Assembly: GCA_011799875.1 (NCBI GenBank)
Contig: CM022298.1
Span: 495,483,180-495,547,179 of the forward strand
Source of the DNA: Thinopyrum elongatum
Taxonomy: Eukaryota; Streptophyta; Magnoliopsida; Poales; Poaceae
Reading direction: 5' to 3'
Length of the DNA: 64,000 nt
The translations under genes were made by a program, and so were the position numbers. Below the pieces are notes generated by a model. The model had not been told where the DNA came from. It saw only the letters and a program-made list of their open reading frames with translations, and did no database searches. Shown in pieces: positions 1 to 11,450 of the stretch (the stretch's first letter is position 1; each line of letters starts with the position of its first letter).

Positions 1-1192
1 CACTATACATTCACGCATCTCACATCTTTCTCTCGCTCTGTCGTTCAAACCAACTAAGCCTTGTCCTAAAAACTAAAGTCCAAAAAAACCAATTAAGCCA
101 ACCTCCCAGCATATCGCGCAGGAAAAGAGCCGACCGCACCGTTTTAGTCGGGATTACCGGATTACTAGTAGTAGTATCGATGGATCGCGCGAAGCACCAA
201 GTTTAAAAGGAAAAAGGCGGTACACTCACAGCACACCTGTCACGGTCGCTTTACACCCCTCACACGGTCGGTCCTGCACACGGCTCATGTAAACGGAACG
301 TGCTTCGGCTTGCCTCTTCACTGACACGTGGGACCGCATTTGGAGAAACCGGCCATGCGCCAAACTTCCCCGCCCATCGCGCAAAAATTCCCCCCAAATC
401 CCAAATTCAACTGCCCTTCGGCCAACTAGCCAATAATATTCCCCAAACCCCCCTCCCCCAGCCCCCTCTACTCCATTCGCTCCGCCAAAGCCGCCCTCCC
501 CATCGCGCCGATACGTCGGCGCCACGGTTCATCGAGGGGACGCACGGCGATCCTCTCACTCCCACAGTACGCTCTCATAGACTGCCGTCCTCCAGCCGTG
601 CCGCCACCACTAGCGATGTTCTTGTGGAGACGCACAGTGGTCAGCTTCTCCCATGGTACGCGCATTCTAGACTGAGGCCCTGTGCATGTCGGAGTAGCGC
701 TGAATGTTAGCTGATAGACGCTATTAATCTCACTGTTTGATGAAATAGTTTACAGTCAATATGCTCTTCTTAAGAAGCTTCCTTGCCATGTTCTGCACTC
801 AATCTACTTTGCTGAGATGGCATGCCACACCTGATTAGTTGCTAAAATATCCTGCCATATATTTATTGTAAAGTAGATTGCCATGGTCTAGTAGCCAATC
901 TGTTAGGTGAAATAGCTCGACACCGTTTTATACTCGATCTTTGTTGCTGAGATGGCCTTCGATGGCTGTGTGCTCAGCCTCATTGACTGCTGAAATAGCC
1001 TGCCATAATTTAGCACTCAAATCTATTTACTGAATTAGCTTTAGATATATTTTGTTACTTAGATTTGCTTGTCCAAATATCTTGCCATAGCTTTAGACAT
1101 CGACCTAGGTATTTTTTTTCTGGACTTTATAAAAAAGCATATATGTTTTTCCTATAATATCTAGTAGAAGAACTAATTTGTATGTCTAACAG
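1..1192 (+). other. GC-rich leader and first intron of the CACTA-A transposase gene
   Basis: Bases 220-700 are GC- and C-rich, like the 5' leader of a grass gene. Bases 720-1190 are AT-rich with T-rich tracts, like an intron. The intron would end at the AG of CTAACAG immediately before the transposase ATG at 1193. Open frames in the GC-rich part have no recognisable domain and I treat them as leader. The CACTA at position 1 is not followed by any terminal repeat seen elsewhere in the window. Confidence 0.4.
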
Positions 1193-3420
1193 ATGGACAA
1201 GACTTGGATAACTTCTGCTCGAAGATTCTCCGCTGCATATGTCGAGGGGGTTGAAAACTTCATGAACTTTATCAGAGCTGAGTACGGTGGTCCGAAATTA
1301 GATGTGCTCTGCTCATGTAGCAGTTGTATGAATTCAGTTACAAGACCCCAGTCAACTATGCAAAATCATCTACACTTGTATGGGATGTCGGTCACATATA
1401 CTAGGTGGGTTCATCATGGTGAAGCTGTGAACGTCAATGTTACTGACTATGTGGAAACGGCAGATCACCATCTTGTTCTGCCTGATGCTCAGGTGGAAGA
1501 GGAGGAGGAGGTGGTGGCGGCGGAGCTAGTGAGTTTGACCAACATTGAAACAATGCTATGAAATGCTCGCGCATTTCGTGAACTTTCACCTGCAGAAGAA
1601 AAACGGTGGGCCTGCATGTTGGAACAATGCAACGTGGTAGTCACCCCAGGAAATAAGCTGTCAGTATTCTCAGTTATGGTCACCTTTCTTCAGGTGAAGA
1701 CATCTGAGCGTATGACCAACAAATCATTCGATGCGATGTTGGCTGCTTTTCGCAAATCTTTCCCAGATGTGTCTGAGGTGCCACATACCTACAGTAAATG
1801 AAGAATTTCCTTTGCGCAGTTGGAATTGGATATGATATGATCCATGTTTGTAAGAATAATTGTGTTTTGTTCCAGAAGGATTATGCCAACTTAAGTGAAT
1901 GCCCAAAATGCAAATCATCAAGATGGAAAGATGGCGATGCTGTGAAGAGGATTCCTCATAATGTTCTGAGACATTTTCCAATTATACCAAGATTGCAGAG
2001 GTTGTTTCATGATGCTGAAACAAGAGAGGATGTACTGTGGCATTCTAGGAACTAGGAGTACAGAGATCAGAATGTAATGAGCCATCCATCTCATGGTAGT
2101 GACTGGAAAAGCTTCAATTAGAAACACAAAAAATTTGCTGCTGACCCGAGAAACATTTGACTTGGCTTAGCTATAGATGGATTCAACCCATTTGGCCACC
2201 AGAGCGCCACATATAGCATGTGGCCAGTGCTTGTCATCCCTTACCACATGCCCCCAAATGTCTGCACCAAAGAATCAAACTGCATGATGGCCTTGCTCAT
2301 CCTAGGTCCAAAAAGTCTTGGAAAGGATTTTGATTTATTCATGGAGCCTCTTGTGGAGGAACTTCAACAGCTATGGAGGGGTGTTCTCACTCGACACCTA
2401 TATAGCAGCCCACCAGCTGATTTCTTTCTGCGTACTATTATAATTTGGTGCATCCATGATTATCCAGCTTTGGGCACTATGTCAGGGCGAACAACACATG
2501 GTTACAATGCATGTGTTCGCTATGACAAGAATCCGCTGTCATACGCAATACTTAGCAAGATCTGTTACATTGGACACCGCCATTTCCTTGCCAAGGACAT
2601 GCTGTGTCCTACAAAATATCGAAGACATGTGTTCAATGCAAAGCATGAAAACTGTGATGCGCCAAAGAGGTTCACCGGCGATGAGTTGCAAGTGGAATTA
2701 GAGAAGGTCAGGCATATTACACCAGGAAACCATCCTGATAATGGTAGCGGGAAAAGGAAGCGTGGCAGGGCAGAAGAGAGATTATTGTTTACCCGTAGGT
2801 CCAATTTTTTGGACTTGGAGTATTGGAAAGATTTGGATCTACGGCATAATCTTGATGTGATGCACATCGAGGAAAATATATGTGACAACATTATCGGCAC
2901 ACTTCTTAATATTGAAGGCAAGATGAAAGATACCTTAAAATCTAGGATTGATTTGACACACCTGGGTATCAGAAAGGATTTGCAGGTGGAAGATGATGGT
3001 GCATCACAGGATATGGCACCAGCTGTGTACGTCTTGGACAAGGTAAAAAGAAAATAATTCTGCAAGGTCCTGTCACGTGTGAGATTCCCACATGGATTTG
3101 CTTCCAACCCTGAAAGAAGAGTCAGTGCATATAGAAACAAGGTACAAGGGTTGAAAATGCATGACTGCCACGTCCAACTTCAAAGGGTTTTACCTGTTAT
3201 CTTTAGAGGATTGGGCCGCCCTGACTTATACAAAGCAGTTGGAGAGTTGGGACAATTCTTCAGGGAACTCTGCAGTAGAAATATCAGGATAGATGCTTTG
3301 GAGCATCTTAGAGACAAGATACCAACAATCCTATGCGACCTTGAGAAGATATATCCTCCATCCTTCTTTGATGTGATGCTGCATTTGGCTATTCATCTAC
3401 CTGATGAGGCAGTACTTAGA
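1193..3420 (+). pseudogene. TNP2-type CACTA transposase, 5' block (decayed)
   Basis: The gene encodes the catalytic transposase that cuts CACTA element ends. It starts with MDKTWITSARRFS and a Cys-rich segment, the transposase-associated domain. The TNP2 core follows, with NKSFDAMLAAFRKSFPD, the Cys pair in SECPKCKSSRW, LGLAIDGFNPFG (a conserved Asp) and RHNLDVMHIEENICDNI. Then comes the first half of DUF4218 (QRVLPVIFRGL, PPSFFDVMLHLAIHLPDEA). Decay is clear. There is a TGA at 1559, a frameshift near 1800, a TAG at 2053, further stops near 2119 and 2158, and a TAA at 3055. X1 cuts the gene after codon Arg at 3420, and it resumes at 17558. The ATG follows a plausible 3' splice site. It cannot make a full product. 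Confidence 0.88.
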
Positions 3421-4177
3421 CACTATTGCAGGATGCTGCTAACGCGACACTATGATCAGAGACCCTATGACGAAATTGTGTGTGATGCATTAATCGCAAA
3501 CGATGATGTAAAATAACCATAAAAAAAGATGCAAAACATTTGCGATGAAGGATACATCAAACACGGTTCAGATTTTAGTTGCGTGTGCGATGAGGGGCAT
3601 ACGGTTCAGTTCAATGATCTGTTTGCGATGAGGAAGAACAAAAGAAACGGGCAGCCAGATGAAGACGTGTGCGATATACGGCATATGGCTCACTCGGATA
3701 AACTATTTGTGATAAGGCGGAACAACAGAAACGGGCAGCAAAATGAAGGTGTGTGTGATATACGGCATATAGTTCACTCGGATGAACTGTTTGCGTTGAG
3801 CCAAGAGAACAGAAATGGTTCAACTTAACAAGATATGTGTGATACGCGGTAAACAAGTCTGTAATCGGAAACATGTGGGAAGACTGATAACAACACAGAC
3901 GATTCCTGTTAACAAGCCGTGTGTGTTGTGAGCAAACGATTGCTGGTATACAATTGTCAGTGATTGATGAAATCATCACTGACGGGTTCCATTGTTTAGT
4001 CCGTGTGCGATGTGATTTTCTCTGTCTACAGAGCATCAACATATATACTTAAAAAGACAGCATTGCAAAACCAAATTAAGCATACAATTACACAAGTGAC
4101 TACACACATAACATTTCCACACACCAAAGTAAGCAATTACATGCATACTAGACTAGGAGAAACGAGGATCTAATCAT
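3421..4177. repeat. X1 left terminal and subterminal repeats
   Basis: The terminal repeat is followed by copies of a short motif close to TTTGCGATGA / GTGTGCGATA / AACCGTGTGCGAT. Between about 3595 and 3850 these sit in units of about 84 bp that share CGGCATATRGYTCACTCGG, starting at 3679 and 3763. In CACTA elements such subterminal motifs are the binding sites of the TNPA-type protein. The same units appear reversed at 58600-59160 in X2. Open frames crossing this region (for example 3529-3828) come from the repeats. Confidence 0.75.
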
Positions 4178-4897
4178 CTACTTATTGTTGCGACGACGCT
4201 TGCCATTGCTCTGCTTCCGGCTGGATCCCTGGCCGTTTTGGGGAAGGAGGCACTTCCTCATGTCAACGATCCACCTGTATGTGTCGTAGCTCGTGTACGC
4301 CTCCTTGGCCGCGTACACGACGTGTGCTTTGTCGAGTTTCTCCATCCAGGCCGAGTGCTAGGCACGCTTGTCCTTGTTGCAGGAATCCTTCATGTCTTTG
4401 TAGTAGGGGTCGATGATGGCCTCGGCGAGGTGAACCAGTGAGTCCTTCTCATTCTCCTGGCTGCCCCAGATCTTGTATTGGCCCTAGATGTCGACAAGAT
4501 TCTGGCAGGCGATGCCCGAATTCTTGAGCACCTTTACATCGTTGGTAATGTCCACCGTAGCGAACATGTAGTGGGGGCTGTTGACAAACTTGGAGAAACA
4601 CTCGCAAGGCCTTGTGGCCAGGCAGTAGTGGTAGTTGAGGACGTGGTTGCGCATGCACATCTGGGTGACGGCGACCTTGGGACGAGACCCGGCACGAGCA
4701 CGGGTGTACTCGAGGTCGAACCCGACCACCTTGTACTTCTCCTCGGCAAGCAACAACTCCATGATGTGGATGGAGTGCTCCACCTAGACCGGGTTGTTGG
4801 TGTACACCACCGAGAGCTCCGTGAACCTTCTGTGGGTGTCCACCACGGCATGCATGGTGAATTGCTGCTCGTCGTCGGCAGCCGCTCGGAGCGCCAT
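4178..4897 (-). pseudogene. Captured 3'-5' exonuclease-like (DEDD, WRN-type) gene with three TAG stops
   Basis: Read on the minus strand, this is a 240-codon frame from MALRAAADDEQQF to GKRRRNNK. It resembles plant Werner-like/RNase H-fold 3'-5' exonucleases, which trim nucleic acid from the 3' end. Motif I is VVGFDLEYT (Asp and Glu). Motif II is VDITNDVKVLKNSGI. Motif III is VVYAAKEAYTSYDTY, where the usual catalytic Asp of YAAxDAY appears as Glu. The C-terminus is basic. Three in-frame TAG codons interrupt it (after NNPV, LVDI and NKDKRA) but there is no frameshift, and at least two look like CAG to TAG changes. It has no intron. It lies in opposite orientation to the B3 gene of X1 and is absent from X2 and X3, so it is probably captured cargo. 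Family assignment is by motif only. Confidence 0.7.
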
Positions 4898-5900
4898 TGG
4901 AGCCGCGCAGGATACCCTCTAAGAATTTATCGTGGTGGGTGTGCTTCTTGCAATGGTGGGGCGCGATCGAAAGGTTGAAGAGACACAAGGGTTAAATGGC
5001 CGCTGTAATAAATGGGGGCCGGCCGGCCTGTAATCGCCACGTCATGTCACGGCGTCCATAGCGGAGGATTCCAGTGCACGCTTGACAACACCGCACCGCA
5101 CGCGTTTCGTTTGACCATGCGTGGGCTCGAAGAGGCGCCTAATGTATCATCGGTGAGCCTGTTCCCATGCTACTGCACAGTTTACCACGCAAGCTTCCCG
5201 CCCGGCTAGTTTGGCCACGCGTCGGCTAGAAGAGGGACAAATCGTGGGCGTTTATTGGCAAAAAGCTTTGTAAAAATAAAGTGTGTGGAATGACTTCGGT
5301 CATAAGTTTACCCGTGGGTGATGAGGTCAAAGTTACACAGAAGGGTGATGATGGACACTCGAGTGCGATAATTAATTCTGCGCTCTACAGGGCACACGGT
5401 TGAAGAAACCAACTGTGTGCAATAATGTTGAAGATCGCAGTCGAGTTAGCTATACAGATCGTTTGCTATGAGATCGACAAGGTAAATAGATTCGAGAATG
5501 GTTAATAAAACCTAAGTCCATTGCATATTAAGGTCAAAATAGTGCTACCAATATACGAGTCTCATACGATGCCATTTCAACGATTGTACCACAAAAGCTT
5601 GAAATATTACAATGTTCAAATTCCAGAGTTATATGGCTCAAATTCGAAGATTACAAGGTTCAAACTGATATTAGAAATGAAATTCAGCTCATCAGCTGCA
5701 AACGCTCGTGCTGATCCGCTGAACTAATATTACCACTTCTAAGTCTGTTTTCGAAACCTCATAATTTTTGCAAAGGGGTCAGCCACTGAGAAGTCATGTA
5801 TGGGGTTGACATGATGACTTCTGATTACTCTGTCATCTGAAGTTCCAAAATGAAATTCAGCATTTTCAGAGCCTATTCCATTCTGCCTCAGCCGCCGGCA
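4898..5900. other. Non-coding stretch inside X1
   Basis: The first 300 bases upstream of the exonuclease pseudogene are GC-rich and may hold its old promoter. The remainder is AT-rich and contains scattered GTGTGYGAT-like motifs near 5280-5450. I see no convincing gene. Confidence 0.4.
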
Positions 5901-8099
5901 CTAATCAACAAACCATTCATTTTTGTGAAATAAATGTAGGGCAAACCTCATTACCTTCAGCACCCTTGCTCTGACAACAAAGAACCTGGCGAATATAATC
6001 TCCGGTAAGGTCCCTCGATAGGAGTTCAAAGTAATTTCTGAGAGATGCAGATCTAGGCATTCGACGTGATTGTTATATTGTATCACATTATCCACCACCG
6101 GGCCTAATCTTACCTGCAAAAGAAGAAAACGTGTTAGTGCCTATATGCAGTTTTGAACACTACTACAGGCCAATTTGGTTTGCAAGATTTGTAAAATGCA
6201 CTAACATGCCATCTTCGATCCGACATGATTAACATGGGCATTTGATTGCAATCTAGAAAATGTAGCCTTCTTCACAAGAGGTTGGAGTGGATGAAAAGTT
6301 CCCTAAGAAAACTAGTACAGATGAATCCAAAGGAGAAATGCTTATGGATTGTAACCATATGGATCAAGCAACCAATATGGGGGGGAACATGTATGTACTG
6401 AAATCCTCCAAAAAATCCTTCAGAAATCATAGTACATTGTCATTGTAAACTTGGAAAAAGGTGTCACAAATTGAACTCCCTTATGGTTAACATTTAACAG
6501 GAAAGGAACATCACCTCGATATATAGCTTCTCCAGGCATGGAAAGCATCTCAGGAAACTGACAACTTGCTCCAAGTTGGGGCCGATAGATTCTAGTGCCA
6601 AGACCTTCACTGTGTGTAGTTTTGGGGTCAAGCTTGTCGGATCATTTTCTGGATGACAGATGAACATACATCTTCAAAATTAGAAATAATGTTAATTTCT
6701 AGAAGGAGAGGTAAAACGCGGCTGTTGTACCTGAACGGGTGTGGATCCAATAACAAGTTCGGAGTATTTGTCAGACGAGTAGCCCACCACTGTCAATTTT
6801 GGCGCAGAAATGACACTGATTCTTGTTGGACCTTCTTGATCAACTACAAGTAATCTCTCAAGTGAAGGTGTGTCCTCAATGACCATACCGTGATACACAT
6901 CTTGTGATGTCTTCTTGCCGCACCAGCAACACACATAAATAGTCCGGAGAGTCATGGAGGTGATGTGGAAGCTACTCAACCCATTGATCGCCTGAAGACG
7001 AAGGTACTCGAGTGCAGTACAGCCATGGAGCAGGCGCTCCATGTCACCGTTTGGGAGGCAGACGGCGATGAGCTCGAGGTGCTTCAGTCGTGGTATAATA
7101 AGAGCGGGCGCGTCATTAAGGGGGGATGGCAGTTCCTGAACTTGGCGACGCGCAGCGTGGGTGCGAGGCGGAGCGCGAACGTTGGCAGCGAGCGCATATG
7201 CCCATCATCAAAAGTGAGCTCCTCGAGTTGATCTAGGGTGGGGGATCAGAACCAGTCATCAAGCTTGGCTCGGCCCTTGCCGTTGGAACGGAACTTGCCC
7301 ATTCTAAGGCCTCTGGTTGGGCCAGGGTGACTGCCGAGGATCTTGGAGAACACATCCAAGCTTTTGCGATAGCCATGGCAGAGCTCGTGGGTGTCGATGA
7401 GGTCGAGAAGGGTGGAGTTCCATAGGGGGCGCCACCCCGGGAAAGGATGGTTGTCCGTGCCCCATATTTGATTGGGAGGAGGGAGATGATGACTGTCAAC
7501 ATATCATCGGGGAGGCTGCTGATGAAGTCTAAGCCTACTGGAGTCGCTTGCAGTTCTTGCTTGCCCCGCCTCTGCTTGTTGGCAGCCCCATTCTCCACCT
7601 CCGGAGTCTCCTTGTCAGTGGCACTTTCTGATGGAAGTGGGAGTACAGGGAATATTTAGTTAAAACAGGGCAATAGAAAACTGTATTGGTAACTAGAAGT
7701 TAGTAGGTAGGAATATAGTAAGAAAATGGTAACAATTGGTTGCTTAAATACTACACAATTCATTTGATATTGCTGGGTAAGTCAACATGCAGATACTTGA
7801 AAAGAAAACTTACTTCGAACAAAGTCTGGACGGATGATATCGTCATGGAAGTTAGCATATATCTCATGACCAGGCTCTTTTATGTGCAGTGCAATTTTAG
7901 TACCAGCTTTCAGTACATAAAACTTAGAAATTTCTTTCCAAAGGCCAGTGCCAAAATAGGAGTCACCACGTTCATCAAGTCTTACAGTAGCAACGATTGT
8001 AAATCCATGGTTTGTGTTCAGTATGACATCCCTGCAGTCTTGATTTATGTAAAGGGAAAGATTGTGCACTACAGATTCTGTTGCATAGCAAGGGACGCG
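5901..8099 (-). pseudogene. Chimeric B3-like / F-box-LRR-FBD gene (decayed)
   Basis: The first recognisable exon (8099-7815) follows a CTGCAG acceptor and ends at a GTAAGT donor. It encodes a B3-like stretch with GDSYFGTGLWKEISKFYVL. It splices in frame to an exon starting at 7627 (KSATDKETPEVENGAANKQ) that runs into an F-box, DFISSLPDDMLTVIISLLP. LRR-like sequence follows (PRLKHLELIAVCLPNGDME, DTPSLERLLVV). The exon from 6115 to 5901 is FBD-like (ECLDLHLSEITLNSYRG, FFVVRARVLKVM). F-box/FBD proteins normally select substrates for SCF ubiquitin ligases. Damage includes a one-base deletion near 7437 and a TGA near 7245. The upstream start was not found. The B3 assignment of the first exon is weaker than the F-box/FBD assignment. 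Confidence 0.65.
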
Positions 8100-9100
8100 C
8101 TGCAGAAAATGGTAGGATTGTTAAAGAAAATATGGTAACATGCAAATATGGGCCCAAATTGAAAGAACTGTACAGCAGTTGAAATCGAAGGACAAAAATC
8201 TATAATTAAACAGATAGGGTAAACATGATGTCATGGAAATATGAGAGTAATTGAAAGAACAATACATCATTAATTTGCCTAATATAGAAAGAAGAGGGGG
8301 GAAATCCCCTTTAACGTATATGGTGCATGTGGCACCTTTTATCCAAATGTAACAAGATTTAGTATATGTTCAGGAAAGTAGGCCATGCCAACCGATTTAG
8401 GGTGAGATTGAACATACCACGTGCATCCTCAAGTCATCTAGTACGGTGAGATGGAACTCCATGGATGTCTAGCGGAGGCTGCAAAGTCCTGATGTGTCTG
8501 CGCACTGTACACTCTATGAATGAAAGAAAACCCTCAAATCAGCTCGAATAAAAATGAATTCACGGCGATTTCAGCCGGGTGATTAAAGGAGGCAGATGAA
8601 CTGGGATAAGAGATGAGATAATATCTCATTAAATTAGTTACCTTGTTGTACATGATAAAAAAAACCTCAGTACAGCGGATTCCCCAACCGGGCGGAGCTG
8701 GGTCGACCGCGAGCAGCGTCGAGAAAGTCGATGGCGATAGGCGGCGGCAAGCGGAATGGCAAAATGTGGTGGGGTTTGCCGGCAGCCTGGCGGCGGCGTC
8801 AGGCGTCGAGATAAGTGGTTGCCGTCGCGATAGGTGGTGCCATGCATAGACGCGGAGGAGCTTGTGCAGGTGTGAATGGGGACCGGAGGGGGTGGCGGGC
8901 GGGGTGAGGGTTTTTGTGACGTTGGGATGGTGAGGGTTTTCTTTTTTCTTTTTTGAATTGGGTGGTGAGGGTTTTCTGTCCCACAAAGAGTTTCGGAGGC
9001 AACGGTTTGCTAGAGCCAACCGTGTGTGATTGACGTAACAGGCAAAATGAAAGTCATTGCACACAGTTCCAATTTTGGGAACCGTGTGTGATTGACGTAC
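8100..9100. other. Intronic and GC-rich upstream region of the chimeric gene
   Basis: Bases 8100-8650 are AT-rich and intron-like. Bases 8660-8930 are GC-rich and could be the leader of the minus-strand chimeric gene. Two GTGTGTGATTGACGTA motifs at about 9022 and 9084 match the X-family subterminal motif. Frames on both strands here lack recognisable domains. Confidence 0.35.
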
Positions 9101-9332
9101 TACCTCCGTCCTGGTTTATTGGTCCCCTTTGTAATTTGTACCAAATTTTGACCAAATATTTAACTAACAAATGTTTATGCATGTCACCAAAAATTATATC
9201 ATTGAAGACTATGTTCATAAACGCATCCAACGATATAATTTTTGCTGACCTGCACTAACATTTTGTCAGTTAAATCTTTGGTCAAAATTTAACACAAATT
9301 ACAAAGGGGACCAATAAACCAGGACAGAGGTA
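9101..9332. mobile_element. Stowaway-like MITE
   Basis: A non-coding foldback of about 230 bp. It starts with TA then CCTCCGTCCTGGTTTATTGG and ends with the inverse (CCAATAAACCAGGACAGAGG) followed by TA. The CTCCGTC-type ends and TA duplications are those of Tc1/Mariner-derived Stowaway elements. It is inserted between the chimeric gene and the zf-XS-like gene of X1. Confidence 0.8.
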
Positions 9333-9491
9333 GATTCCATCAACCAAACTGATTGCATCCATATCCCACATTTAGACATAAGTAAACATAGATTAAACAT
9401 ACTCAGACATAGATAATAAGCGTACACAAGCATAGTTCAACCGTCATTAAGACACTACATAGCCATACATAGTTCGATCCCACATCTCATC

Positions 9492-10495
9492 TCATCTGCC
9501 GGCATGATCCTGAAGCTTCTCCAGGTATTCGGCGTACGCACCGTGCGCCACCCTGCGAGAATACTTCTGCTTGAAGGAGCCAACGGCCCATCCTCTTGCA
9601 TGCGCCAGAACACTTTGATACGCGTCATGAAGCTTGTGGTTGCAAAATGGGCATCGATAGCCGCCGTCCCAGGTCCTAATACGCCTGTTATGCATTCCCG
9701 CATAAAGCTCCCCCAGGATTTGCCTCTTGTACCTCCTCTGGCCATCTTCATCCTCACTGTCCACATCATCAGACAGCACCAATACAAATAGTAAAAAAAA
9801 TGTGTCATCAAATTAATGTTTACAAACTAATCTCTAGTGAACATTTGGTAGTTGCCAAAATTTGGCATCAAATCAATGTTTACATGCCGTGAAGTAGGAT
9901 TAGGAATTTATGGCTATTTTTTTATACATATCTAGATATTATGGTTCGATTTTTAAGCACAGTCGTCTATGTACAGACCAATCTTGAAGAAAATAATGGC
10001 ACAAACATATATGTAGGTCATTCAAAATCAATTGTCAAGTCCTGGCTAGGAATTATTAGCACGAACACTAACCCTAGTCGGATTACTAGCAGAAATCATT
10101 TGCACAGATGAAACAACTAATCACTTATCACTTGTACCATTCAAACAATCAATACACTACACGGATCTAACGAAACTTACTTAGATTTCATGGATTGGGA
10201 GAACATAACCATAGGATTTATATTCCAAAAAGGGGGAGGCAGGAGTAACCAGAGAAACCCTAGGATCTATTTGACACATAAATGGGTATAGGTGACTAAC
10301 CAGTTGTCCGTCGTTGTCGGTGTGGACCTCCGCCTCCGGCTGTGGAAGCTCGACGCCGTCGATGACGTCAGGGTGCAGCGATACCTCGCCGGCAGTGACG
10401 GCAACCTCTGTCTCCATCTCCACGCCATGCTCTGATGCTTCAGCAGCCCCGGCGTTACCACTCCCTCCGATGGGGCGCTTTGGCGGCATCCTCAT
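9492..10495 (-). CDS. zf-XS-like zinc-finger protein carried by X1
   Basis: Two coding blocks lie on the minus strand. The first starts at ATG 10495 with MRMPPKRPIGGSG, is acidic further on, and has a good donor (CTG|GTTAGT) after DNDGQL near 10298. The second (to 9492) has an acidic run SDDVDSEDEDGQ, then YRCPFCNHKLHD, SVLAHARGWAVG, and HGAYAEYLEKLQ. That CPxC...H...H pattern followed by H-x-YxxYL resembles the zf-XS domain found with XS domains in SGS3-like RNA-silencing proteins. No XS domain is present. I could not find an acceptor that clearly keeps the frame, so the joint is uncertain and the gene may be broken. It is probably captured cargo. Confidence 0.55.
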
Positions 10496-10499
10496 ACAC

Positions 10500-11450
10500 T
10501 GACGGCTTTGAGGACTGAGAGCGGCGTCGAGGATGCAAGCGGAGAGAGAGGATTGTGTGTGTGTGGTGAGGATGGGGGGTGCGGTCGCTCGGGCGCGCCA
10601 TTAATATGGAGTAGTGGGAGAGAGGCGGGCGGCAGTCAAACCGCTGGCTCGCCTCCCGGTGAGCCTGCGCATCGGACTGCTGGCATGCCTACCGTCGTTT
10701 CACATAGCTACTCGCACGCCTCCCGATGACACTGCGCAGTGAGCACGCCTCCCGTCAATTCACACACCTAAACGCACGCCTCCCGGTCTGCCTGCGCGGT
10801 GGACTGCTCGCATGCGTCCCGTCAACTCATGCCTGCTCGCACGGCACACAGGTCGCGTGGCGGCACGTATATTGTTTTTCTATTTGGATGATTAATACTG
10901 CCGCTTTATTGCTTAACCGAAGCATGGCACATATCCATTGTTGGTCTAACGCTCACGGTTCGAATAAATAATCCATTTGGGATATTGGTTTTCAATTATT
11001 AATAACCTCCCGTTTGTAAGAAAATAAAGATTACATCAAAACTGGTCTCAAATTTGACAAAAAAAAGTACAATGCCACTTTGTATTGGTGTCCATATGAC
11101 AACACGATAAGTTTCATGAGTTTCAAATAAGTTTTGGATGTACTAGAATTTAAAAATCAAGATTCTCAATGTTTGAAATTTCTTGCACGGGGAGTAAACA
11201 TGCACCCAGTGAGACACATGTGTTTTTGCAATCCATTTAGGTGCATTGTCATGTGTGCATGTAGCTCAAATTTGATTTTTGCACATTATACCCCTAGAAA
11301 ATCAATCAATGTACTAAAACGTCTTAATGATCTTTGTTTTTTTAAATTAAAACGTCCCTCCTTTGGTAACATATGTTCACCACGGGATAATTTAACATGC
11401 ATCGTAGTTGTTGTGGATTCGCGGTGTGTGTGTGTGTGCGTCTGGGGGGT
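10500..11450. other. GC-rich direct repeats and AT-rich spacer in X1
   Basis: Bases 10600-10860 hold loose repeats of a CGCCTCCCGGT / CACGCCTCCCGTC motif. Bases 10900-11400 are AT-rich and non-coding. A related GC-rich patch in X2 lies at about 57120-57290. No gene was recognised. Confidence 0.4.

Noticed and set aside
1..12. CACTATACATTC at the window start as a CACTA terminus
   Set aside because: No terminal repeat seen elsewhere in the window matches it, and no subterminal motifs follow. Starting exactly at base 1 is most likely chance.
300..710. 136-codon frame in the CACTA-A leader
   Set aside because: Pro/Ser/Arg-rich translation of GC-rich DNA, with no domain; better explained as leader sequence.
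3500..4020. CRISPR-like array from regularly spaced repeats
   Set aside because: The repeats are CACTA subterminal motifs with imperfect units in a plant genome, and no cas genes or unique spacers are present.
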